Origin: an uncultured Bacilli bacterium
GTDB lineage: Bacteria > Bacillota_I > Bacilli_A > RF39 > UBA660
Reading direction: 5' to 3'
DNA: 10,678 nt
Assembly: GCA_947591565.1 (NCBI GenBank)
Contig: CANQDH010000027.1
Coordinates: forward strand, 1-10,678
In this document: piece by piece, positions 1 through 6,533 of the stretch
Layout of the letters: every line of letters starts with the position of its first letter
How positions within the stretch are numbered: the first letter of the stretch is position 1
Position numbers and translations under genes: made by a program
The notes under the pieces: model-generated
What the model was told of the DNA's origin: nothing
What the model saw: the letters and a program-made list of their open reading frames with translations, nothing else
Database searches by the model: none

Positions 1-1
1 T

Positions 2-85
2 GAAGAAAAATGTATTATCATTACAGGTGGTTATCCATTTAGTAAAGTAAAACATACCAATTTTATGAAAATAGAAGAATTATAA
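2..85 (+). CDS. C-terminal fragment, probably pyruvate kinase
   Basis: Only the last 27 codons of this gene are in the window, read from the left edge to a TAA at 83-85. The visible residues include IIITGGYPF and end HTNFMKIEEL. This resembles the end of the C-terminal domain of bacterial pyruvate kinases, where a strand of the form 'D.ivvitaG.P' is followed by 'TTN.mkv..v' and the chain ends. If correct, the enzyme converts phosphoenolpyruvate and ADP to pyruvate and ATP in the cytoplasm. No catalytic residue is visible, so the call rests on one short motif. The next gene starts 18 nt downstream with no room for a terminator or full promoter, so the two are probably co-transcribed. Confidence 0.5.
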   Translation, partial: EEKCIIITGGYPFSKVKHTNFMKIEEL

Positions 86-87
86 AA

Positions 88-97
88 AAGTGGGGTG
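88..97 (+). promoter_or_regulatory. Ribosome binding site that fixes the GH31 start at GTG 104
   Basis: AAGTGGGGTG is close to the consensus AAGGAGGTG and ends 6 nt before the GTG at 104. The other in-frame GTG, at 95, lies inside this site and would have no spacer. The start at 104 is therefore preferred over 95. Confidence 0.6.
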
Positions 98-103
98 CTA
101 ATT

Positions 104-2509
104 GTGAATACTATTAGTAAACAAATAGGATATGATTACGAATATGCGAAAGCAAATCCTAATTGTATAATTGCTGGTGAAAAATATCGTTTTACAGTTT
201 TAACTAGTTCACTTATTAGAATGGAATATAGCGAAGATGGTCTTTTTGAAGATAGACCAACACTATTTGCTAAAAATCGTTGGATGAAAGAACCAGCATT
301 TAGTGCAAAAGAAAACAATGCTAAATTAATTATTGAAACAAAAAATTTTCGCTTAACATATTCTAAAAATAAACCATTTAAAGCTATTTCTTTATTACCA
401 GACGCTAATTTAAAAGTCGAACTTGCGGGTACATCTAAGGTATGGCATTATAATCATCCAGAAGTTAGAAATTTTGGGGCACCTGGTAAACAATTAACTG
501 ATGAAAAAGGTCGCTTATGTTTTGTTAAAGGCTTATATTCAGCTGATGGTTTTACTTGTATAGATGATTCAAAAACGAGTATTGTTCTAGAATCTGGTAA
601 TATCGAACCAAGAAAAAGAAATGTTATTGATTTATATTTATTTACTTATCAGGCTGATTTTGGTAAATGTTTAAAAGATTATTTTGCTTTAACTGGTTAC
701 CCTCCAATGCTTCCACGTTATGCGCTTGGAAATTGGTGGAGTAAAGATGTTAGTTATAGCGATGAAGAATTAAAAGAGTTAGTCAAAGATTTTGAAGATA
801 ATGATATACCAATTTCTTTAATTCTTTTGAATCATGAGTGGCATATTAATGAATATCAAAATAAGAAAACACAAACGGGTTTTAGTTTTAATTTAGAAAA
901 ATTTCCTAATTATCCAAAGACCATCGCTCTTTTACATCAGCACAAGATAAAGTTAGGACTTAGTATCGATCCAACACCAGGTATATATCCTTATGAAAAT
1001 AATTATACTAAATATAAAGAATTTATAGGTAGTAATGATGATATAATACCATTTAATGCTTTTGATGGTAAAACTTATATAGCGTATTTTAATTTTTTAA
1101 TAAAGCCTCTTTTAGATATGAATATTGATGCTTTTTGGATAAATAATAGTAATATTCCAAATGATGTTCAGGCTGCCTTAAATATTTATCACTCTGCTAA
1201 TGTTATGAATTTAAATACAAGAATTATGCTTCTTACAAGTAATGCTCTTGTAGCGCCTCATAAATATCCTATTTTATATTCTGGAAATTCGATTGTTGAC
1301 TGGAATACTTTAAAGAAAATACCCTTTCATAATTTAAGTGCGGCTAATATTGGTGTTAGTTGGTGGAGTCATGATATTGGAGGTTTTCATAAAGGTACGG
1401 AAGATAATGAACTTTATACGAGATTTGTTCAGCTTGGTGTTTTTAGTCCTATCTTCAAATTTGGTTCAGAAGGCGGAAAATATTATAAACGTGAGCCATG
1501 GTTATGGGAAGTTAAAACACAAAGTATTGTTAAAAACTATTTATATTTAAGACATCGTCTTATACCATATCTTTATACGGAAATGTATAATTATCATATA
1601 TCAGGTGTGCCACTAATTAAACCTTTATATTATAAAGAATCACGTATGTATGATGATACGGTTTATCGTAATGAGTATTATTTTGGAAGTGAATTTTTTA
1701 TAACACCAATTATTGACCGAAAAGATTTTGATATGAATAGGGTTATACATAAGTTTTATCTTCCAGAAGGGCAGTGGTATGAGTATTTTTCAGGAAAAAA
1801 ATTTGTAGGTGGTAAAGGTTATTTATATTTCGTTAAAGATGAAGATTATCCTGTTTTTGTTAAAGCAGGTGGTATTATTCCTTTATCAAATAATGAAAAA
1901 AATGATACTGGTGTACCAAAGAACATGGAAATTGAAATTTTCCCAGGCCAAAGTAATATTTATAATTTATATGAAGATGATGGCCTTAGTTATGCAAATG
2001 AAAAGGGATATTTTATTATAACATCGATTGAATATCAATATATGGAAAATAATTATCGTGTTATTATTAAACCTGTATCTGGTCAATCAGGTGTTATTCC
2101 AAATGCGAGAAATTACACTATCCGTTTTCGTAATACTAATGAGGCAAGTGAAATTATGGCTTTATCAAATAATGTCCCTCTTGCTGTTCAAAGTTATGTT
2201 GATGATAATGATTTAATTGTTAATATTGATAATGTTTCAACTATCTCAACGTTTAGTTTAAATGTTAGTGGTAATAATATTAATATCGAAACTAATCGTA
2301 TTATAAATGATGAAATCGCATCTATTATTAATGACCTTCAAATTGAAACAGAAATGAAAGAGAAAATAGATAATATTATTTTTTCTGATATGCCTATTAA
2401 TAAAAAGAAGATTGCTATTAGAAAGTTACAAAAATCTTTATTTAAACGTAAAGGACTTAGTATACGATATGTAAATTTATTTAGAAAACTTCTTGAATAT
2501 GTTGAATAA
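104..2509 (+). CDS. GH31-family glycosidase-like protein, probably catalytically inactive (pseudoenzyme)
   Basis: This is an 801-residue cytoplasmic protein with no signal peptide, a normal length for bacterial GH31 enzymes (alpha-glucosidase, alpha-xylosidase and relatives). The domain order is complete: an N-terminal beta-sandwich (about 1-195), a TIM barrel opening with LPRYALGNWWS, and C-terminal beta domains with NLYEDDG followed by a helical tail (about 730-801). SWWSHDIGGF (D424) and RFVQLGVFSP (440-449) are well kept. The catalytic positions are not. The nucleophile region reads DAFWINNSN, with N347 where family members have Asp (FWWIDWQQG type). The acid/base region reads YPILYSGNS, with N395 where SGDT is expected. 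The substrate-binding 'DMDWH' reads LLNHEWH (N243). The usual Arg before the acid/base is S379, and the 'RLHS' Arg and His are K452 and G454. The reading frame is intact for 801 codons, so this is not simple decay. A non-catalytic sugar-binding or regulatory role is my inference. The GH31 family assignment is secure; the loss of activity is a prediction from the alignment remembered from the family. Confidence 0.9.
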   Translation: MNTISKQIGYDYEYAKANPNCIIAGEKYRFTVLTSSLIRMEYSEDGLFEDRPTLFAKNRWMKEPAFSAKENNAKLIIETKNFRLTYSKNKPFKAISLLPDANLKVELAGTSKVWHYNHPEVRNFGAPGKQLTDEKGRLCFVKGLYSADGFTCIDDSKTSIVLESGNIEPRKRNVIDLYLFTYQADFGKCLKDYFALTGYPPMLPRYALGNWWSKDVSYSDEELKELVKDFEDNDIPISLILLNHEWHINEYQNKKTQTGFSFNLEKFPNYPKTIALLHQHKIKLGLSIDPTPGIYPYENNYTKYKEFIGSNDDIIPFNAFDGKTYIAYFNFLIKPLLDMNIDAFWINNSNIPNDVQAALNIYHSANVMNLNTRIMLLTSNALVAPHKYPILYSGNSIVDWNTLKKIPFHNLSAANIGVSWWSHDIGGFHKGTEDNELYTRFVQLGVFSPIFKFGSEGGKYYKREPWLWEVKTQSIVKNYLYLRHRLIPYLYTEMYNYHISGVPLIKPLYYKESRMYDDTVYRNEYYFGSEFFITPIIDRKDFDMNRVIHKFYLPEGQWYEYFSGKKFVGGKGYLYFVKDEDYPVFVKAGGIIPLSNNEKNDTGVPKNMEIEIFPGQSNIYNLYEDDGLSYANEKGYFIITSIEYQYMENNYRVIIKPVSGQSGVIPNARNYTIRFRNTNEASEIMALSNNVPLAVQSYVDDNDLIVNIDNVSTISTFSLNVSGNNINIETNRIINDEIASIINDLQIETEMKEKIDNIIFSDMPINKKKIAIRKLQKSLFKRKGLSIRYVNLFRKLLEYVE

Positions 2510-2537
2510 AAAAGGTAGATTTCTATCTTTTTCTTTT
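2509..2537 (+). terminator. Rho-independent terminator after the GH31 gene
   Basis: The stem AAAAAGGTAG / CTATCTTTTT (one G-U pair) has a 4-nt ATTT loop and runs into TTTTTCTTTT. It begins within the stop codon of the GH31 gene and separates it from the leuS unit. Confidence 0.75.
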
Positions 2538-2558
2538 AAAATAATTTTATATATAACC

Positions 2559-2587
2559 TTGAATATAATTTTTAATTATAATATAAT
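2559..2587 (+). promoter_or_regulatory. Sigma-A type promoter for the membrane protein-leuS unit
   Basis: The -35 is TTGAAT (2559-2564) and the -10 is TATAAT (2582-2587), separated by exactly 17 bp. A second overlapping TATAAT lies at 2577-2582. Transcription would start near 2594, leaving a leader of about 40 nt before the ATG at 2635. The leader is too short for a T-box riboswitch, and no T-box sequence is visible. Confidence 0.75.
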
Positions 2588-2634
2588 ATTTGGTAGATGA
2601 ACAAGTATGGTTACTTTTTTTTAGGAGGAACATT

Positions 2635-2988
2635 ATGGACAAATTAGTATGGTTTTTGATTGTTTTTATAATTGTTTATTTATTTTATTTTTTCTTTGTC
2701 ATATGCCGAAAGAAAAAACTTGAACAATTTAAAACAAGTACAGAAATGCTGTTTTTACAAAGAAAATTTAAAATAGATTTATCCAAACATAACATTAAAA
2801 TGGTTGCACATATGGTAGCCTTAATTAATGCTTTTATTATAGCTATTACTTTTGTTATACTTGAAATATTTGATAACATTTTTATCAAAATTATGGTTGC
2901 TTTTGTTGTCTTAATGTTTCTGATTATAGTTATTTATAGTATCTTTGGCAAACAATTAAAAAAGAAAGAAGGAAAAGAAAATGTATAA
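2635..2988 (+). CDS. Small three-helix membrane protein encoded upstream of leuS, function unknown
   Basis: This is a 117-residue protein. The start is the ATG at 2635, with AGGAGG at 2623-2628 and a 6-nt spacer; the frame is also open upstream from a TTG at 2590, but that has no binding site. Three hydrophobic segments are visible: residues about 4-23, about 56-76 and about 82-103. Between the first and second is a basic, hydrophilic stretch (about 24-54), and the chain ends in a Lys/Glu-rich tail. There is no signal peptidase site, catalytic motif or metal site that I can recognise. It is the promoter-proximal gene of the unit, and its last 8 bp overlap the start of leuS, so the two are co-transcribed and probably translationally coupled. 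I have the impression that similar proteins sit beside leuS in related uncultured Bacillota, but I cannot verify this here. No function is assigned. Confidence 0.85.
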   Translation: MDKLVWFLIVFIIVYLFYFFFVICRKKKLEQFKTSTEMLFLQRKFKIDLSKHNIKMVAHMVALINAFIIAITFVILEIFDNIFIKIMVAFVVLMFLIIVIYSIFGKQLKKKEGKENV

Positions 2989-5374
2989 TTTTAATGAAAT
3001 AGAAAAAAAGTGGCAAAAATACTGGGACGAACATAAAACTTTTAAGACGGATATTTGGGATTTTAGTAAACCTAAATACTATGCTTTAGATATGTTTCCA
3101 TATCCATCAGGACAAGGTTTACATGTTGGCCATCCAGAAGGTTATACCGCAACAGATATTATATCTCGTATGAAGAGAATGCAAGGATATAATGTTCTTC
3201 ATCCTATGGGTTTTGATTCCTTTGGTCTTCCTGCTGAACAGTACGCTATTAAAACAGGAAATCATCCAGAAGGTTTTACGAAAAAAAATATCGAAACATT
3301 TACAAAACAACTTAAAATGCTTGGTTTGTCTTTTGACTGGGATAGAGAAATCTCAACATGTGATCCATCATACTATAAATGGACACAGTGGATTTTTGCT
3401 GAACTTTATAAAGATGGTCTTGCTAAAATAGTTGAAATGCCAGTTAACTGGTGTGAAGAACTTGGAACTGTACTTGCTAATGATGAGGTTATCGATGGTA
3501 AAAGTGAAAGAGGAGGCTTTCCTGTTGTTCGTAAAAATATGAAACAGTGGGTTATTGATATACCAAAATATGCTGACCGACTATTAGATGGCTTAAATGA
3601 CATTGACTGGCCTGAATCGACTAAAGAAATGCAGCGAAATTGGATAGGAAAATCAGTTGGTGCCCATGTTCAATTTAAAGTAAAAGATACATCCTTAGAT
3701 TTTACTGTTTTTACAACAAGGTGTGATACTTTATTTGGAGCAACATATTGTGTTTTAGCGCCTGAACATAAGTTAGTTGATTTAATAACAACGGAAAGTC
3801 AAAAAGAAGCTGTTAGAGAGTATAAAAGAAAGTGTGCTTCAAAATCAGATTTAGAAAGAACCGAACTTAATAAAGAAAAAACTGGTGTCTTTACGGGTGC
3901 ATATGCTATTAATCCTGTTAATAATAAAGAAATTCCTATTTGGATAGCTGATTATGTTTTAGCTTCCTATGGAACAGGGGCTATTATGGCAGTTCCAGCT
4001 CATGATGAAAGAGATTATGAATTTGCCAAAAAATTCGGTATCGATATTGTACCTGTTATCGAAGGTGGCGATATTACTAAGGAAGCCTATATTGGTGATG
4101 GCGTACATATTAATTCAGACTTTTTAAATGGTCTTAATAAAAGCGATGCTATCGATAAAATGATTGCTTATTTAGAATCTAAAAAAATCGGCTCTAAACA
4201 AGTTAATTATCGTCTAAGAGATTGGATTTTTGCTCGTCAAAGATACTGGGGCGAACCTATTCCTATTGTCCACATGGAAGATGGAGAGATAAAAGTTTTA
4301 AGTGAAGATGAATTACCGCTTATTTTACCTAGTTTAGACGATTATAGTCCAAGTAAAACGGGTGCATCTCCTCTTGAAAAAGCAACTGACTGGGTCAATG
4401 TTACTATAGATGGTAAAAAAGGTAAAAGAGAAACAAGTACCATGCCAGGTTCAGCAGGTTCATCATGGTATTTCCTAAGATATATTGATCCCCAAAATGA
4501 TAAGGAAATTGCTAATAAAGAATTATTAAAACACTGGATGCCTGTTGACTTATATTTAGGAGGACCAGAACACGCTGTTGGACATTTACTATATTCAAGA
4601 ATGTGGAATAATTACTTATATGATAAAGGCATTTGTCCAACCAAAGAACCATTTATGAAATTAAGACATCAAGGTATGATTTTAGGTACCAATGGTGAAA
4701 AAATGAGTAAATCAAAAGGTAATGTTGTTAATCCTGACGAGATGGTTGAAAATTATGGTGCCGATGCTTTAAGATTATATGAGATGTTTATGGGACCTCT
4801 TGATGCAGCTAAACCATGGGATCCAAATGGTATTGAAGGTTCAAAAAAATTCCTAGAAAGAATATGGAGATTATATACAGAAGAAAAGAAAATTGTTTCT
4901 AAGGAAAATAAAAATCTTGAAAAAATCTATCATCAAACAGTCAAAAAAGTTACAGAAGATTATGAAACAATGAATTTTAATACAGCTATAAGTTCTATGA
5001 TGATTTTTATTAATGCTGTCTATAAAGAAGAAATATATCCTTTAGAATACGCTTTAAATTTCTTAAAATTATTAAACCCTATTGCTCCACATATAACCGA
5101 AGAGTTGTGGAATCGTTTAGGTAATGATAATAGTATAGCTTATGCATCTTGGCCAGTTTATGATTCTTCCAAAATTACGGATTTAGAATTTGAAATGATT
5201 GTTCAGGTTAATGGCAAAGTAAGAGGTAAAATAGCTGTTTCATCAAATATTTCCGATGATGAAATGAAAAAACTTGCACTTGATATTCCAAATGTTAAAA
5301 ATTTTACAGATGGTAAAATAATTGATAAAATCGTTATTGTTCCAAAAAAAATTGTCAGTATTGTTGTTAAATAA
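2981..5374 (+). CDS. leuS: Leucine--tRNA ligase (leucyl-tRNA synthetase)
   Basis: This class Ia aminoacyl-tRNA synthetase of 797 residues attaches leucine to tRNA-Leu using ATP, in the cytoplasm. The length is typical for Bacillota LeuRS (about 800). The HIGH-type motif is HVGH at residues 48-51, within YPSGQGLHVGHPEGYT. The KMSKS motif is at 574-578 (GEKMSKSKGN). The CP1 editing domain, which hydrolyses mischarged tRNA, is present and looks active, with TTRCDTLFGATY from 245 and AVPAHDERDYEFA around 337-349. The catalytic core resumes with RQRYWGEPIP, followed by the WYFLRY and GGPEHAVGHLLYSR segments. The anticodon-binding helical domain contains LNPIAPHITEELW, and the C-terminal domain begins MIVQVNGKVRGK. 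The start at ATG 2981 is supported by GAAGGA at 2968-2973 with a 7-nt spacer. The gene overlaps the preceding membrane protein gene by 8 bp and is followed by a terminator. Nothing essential appears to be missing. Confidence 0.98.
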   Translation: MYNFNEIEKKWQKYWDEHKTFKTDIWDFSKPKYYALDMFPYPSGQGLHVGHPEGYTATDIISRMKRMQGYNVLHPMGFDSFGLPAEQYAIKTGNHPEGFTKKNIETFTKQLKMLGLSFDWDREISTCDPSYYKWTQWIFAELYKDGLAKIVEMPVNWCEELGTVLANDEVIDGKSERGGFPVVRKNMKQWVIDIPKYADRLLDGLNDIDWPESTKEMQRNWIGKSVGAHVQFKVKDTSLDFTVFTTRCDTLFGATYCVLAPEHKLVDLITTESQKEAVREYKRKCASKSDLERTELNKEKTGVFTGAYAINPVNNKEIPIWIADYVLASYGTGAIMAVPAHDERDYEFAKKFGIDIVPVIEGGDITKEAYIGDGVHINSDFLNGLNKSDAIDKMIAYLESKKIGSKQVNYRLRDWIFARQRYWGEPIPIVHMEDGEIKVLSEDELPLILPSLDDYSPSKTGASPLEKATDWVNVTIDGKKGKRETSTMPGSAGSSWYFLRYIDPQNDKEIANKELLKHWMPVDLYLGGPEHAVGHLLYSRMWNNYLYDKGICPTKEPFMKLRHQGMILGTNGEKMSKSKGNVVNPDEMVENYGADALRLYEMFMGPLDAAKPWDPNGIEGSKKFLERIWRLYTEEKKIVSKENKNLEKIYHQTVKKVTEDYETMNFNTAISSMMIFINAVYKEEIYPLEYALNFLKLLNPIAPHITEELWNRLGNDNSIAYASWPVYDSSKITDLEFEMIVQVNGKVRGKIAVSSNISDDEMKKLALDIPNVKNFTDGKIIDKIVIVPKKIVSIVVK

Positions 5375-5379
5375 AGAAG

Positions 5380-5406
5380 AAAATGGCTTAAAAACCATTT
5401 TTTTTA
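5380..5406 (+). terminator. Rho-independent terminator after leuS
   Basis: The stem AAAATGG / CCATTTT has an 8-nt loop and is followed by a run of T to 5405. It starts 5 nt after the leuS stop codon. Confidence 0.75.
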
Positions 5407-5435
5407 TTTACTTTTTGTTTTTTTTCTTTTATACT
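5407..5435 (+). promoter_or_regulatory. Possible promoter for galE
   Basis: TTTACT (5407-5412) and TATACT (5430-5435) are 17 bp apart. The -35 matches the consensus at 4 of 6 positions and the -10 at 5 of 6. Transcription would begin near 5441, right at the AGGACGTGA binding site (5442-5450), giving a very short leader. galE sits between two terminators and needs its own promoter, which supports the call. Confidence 0.4.
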
Positions 5436-5454
5436 TATAGTAGGACGTGATGAT

Positions 5455-6459
5455 ATGAAAATATTAGTAACAGGTGGAGCCGGTTTTATAGGTAGCCATA
5501 CATCTGTTGAATTGTTAAAGGCTGGATATGAAATTGTTATTGTTGATAATTATTCGAATTCTAGTCCTGATGTGATTGATAAAATCAAAAAAATAACAGG
5601 TAAAGATTTTAAAAATTACGAATTAGATGTTTGCGATAAAGATAGCCTTGAAAAAGTTTTTGAAGAAAACCAAATAGATGGTGTTATTCATTTTGCTGGT
5701 TTTAAAGCTGTTGGTGAATCATCTAAAAATCCTGTTATGTATTATCGTAACAACATAGATTCGACTCTTACATTACTTGAAGTTATGAAACAACATAATT
5801 GTAAAAAATTTGTTTTTTCATCAAGTGCATGTGTTTACGGAAATACTAGTGATGGTAAATGTTGTGAAGATTCACCACTTGCACCTACGAATCCATATGG
5901 AGAAACGAAATTAGTAAGTGAATTTATTTTAAAAGATTTATATAAATCAGATAATTCATGGGGCATCGTTATTTTAAGATATTTTAATCCTATTGGTGCT
6001 CATGAGTCTGGTTTAATTGGTGAAAATCCTAAAGATATTCCAAACAATTTAATGCCATATATTGTTAGGGTAGCATCTAAAGAGTACGATATGCTTCATA
6101 TTTTTGGAAATGATTATAAGACGATTGATGGTACAGGTGTAAGAGATTATATCCATGTCGTTGACTTAAGTATTGGACATATTAAGGCCTTAGAAAAATT
6201 AAACAAAGAAAATGGCTTGTTTACATATAATTTAGGAACTGGTCATGGCGTTAGTGTTTTAGAACTTGTTAACACTTTTTCGAAAGTTAATAATGTCGAA
6301 GTCAAATATGAATTTACCGCAAGAAGATTAGGCGATGTCGATATTAATTATGCCGATGTAACTAAAGCATATAATGAGCTTGGATTTAAGGCCACTAAAA
6401 CAATTGAGGATATGTGCCGAGATTCATATAATTATGTCTTAAAAAATAAAAGCAACTAA
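5455..6459 (+). CDS. galE: UDP-glucose 4-epimerase
   Basis: This 334-residue protein of the extended short-chain dehydrogenase/reductase family interconverts UDP-glucose and UDP-galactose with tightly bound NAD+, in the cytoplasm. It serves the Leloir pathway and supplies UDP-galactose for surface glycans. The N-terminal Rossmann motif TGGAGFIGSH is at residues 6-15. The catalytic Ser-Tyr-Lys set is visible: FSSSACVYG with S124, and NPYGETK with Y148 and K152. Substrate-side motifs typical of GalE follow, including RYFNPIGAHESG, NNLMPYIVRVA and GTGVRDYIHVVDL. The length matches the family (about 330-340). The ATG at 5455 is preceded by AGGACGTGA, an 8-of-9 match to the consensus site. It is flanked by terminators on both sides and appears monocistronic; no galK or galT is nearby, so a biosynthetic role is as likely as galactose catabolism. 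Epimerases of this family can also accept N-acetylated UDP-sugars, which I cannot exclude. Confidence 0.95.
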   Translation: MKILVTGGAGFIGSHTSVELLKAGYEIVIVDNYSNSSPDVIDKIKKITGKDFKNYELDVCDKDSLEKVFEENQIDGVIHFAGFKAVGESSKNPVMYYRNNIDSTLTLLEVMKQHNCKKFVFSSSACVYGNTSDGKCCEDSPLAPTNPYGETKLVSEFILKDLYKSDNSWGIVILRYFNPIGAHESGLIGENPKDIPNNLMPYIVRVASKEYDMLHIFGNDYKTIDGTGVRDYIHVVDLSIGHIKALEKLNKENGLFTYNLGTGHGVSVLELVNTFSKVNNVEVKYEFTARRLGDVDINYADVTKAYNELGFKATKTIEDMCRDSYNYVLKNKSN

Positions 6460-6478
6460 TTAAATAGCAAAATTATGG

Positions 6479-6505
6479 AAAAAGAATAGAATTATTCTTT
6501 TTTTT
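6479..6505 (+). terminator. Rho-independent terminator after galE
   Basis: A perfect 10-bp stem AAAAAGAATA / TATTCTTTTT with a GAAT loop runs straight into a T tract ending at 6505. The arms are A/T-rich, so the stem is long but not very strong. Confidence 0.7.
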
Positions 6506-6533
6506 ATTATATAATTATTTAGAGGTGTATCTT

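Noticed and set aside
1338..2216. Several 60-70 codon open frames inside the GH31 gene on the + strand.
   Set aside because: They are out-of-frame shadows rich in Ile/Leu/Val, without ribosome binding sites, as expected in A/T-rich coding DNA.
2294..2509. The helical C-terminal extension of the GH31 protein as a novel fused domain.
   Set aside because: Helical tails after the last beta domain are, as far as I recall, common in Bacillota GH31 proteins of about 800 residues, so it is not evidence of a fusion.
2597..2647. A 16-codon ORF (ATG at 2597, MNKYGYFFL...) in the leader of the leuS unit, as a possible leader peptide.
   Set aside because: It has no ribosome binding site, starts only a few bases after the predicted transcript start, and has just two Leu codons, not in tandem. 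This is too weak for a leucine attenuator.
3713..3730. LeuRS editing-site motif reads TTRCDT rather than TTRPDT, as a possible editing defect.
   Set aside because: Cys at this position is, as I recall, frequent in Clostridia-type LeuRS, and the Thr residues and HDERDYEFA block are intact, so it is ordinary variation.
6487..6515. A TAGAAT / TATAAT pair with 17-bp spacing as a promoter for the DUF2207 gene.
   Set aside because: The -10 is perfect, but the -35 is poor and lies in the terminator stem. Transcription would start at or inside the ribosome binding site (6521-6527). It is possible but not supportable.
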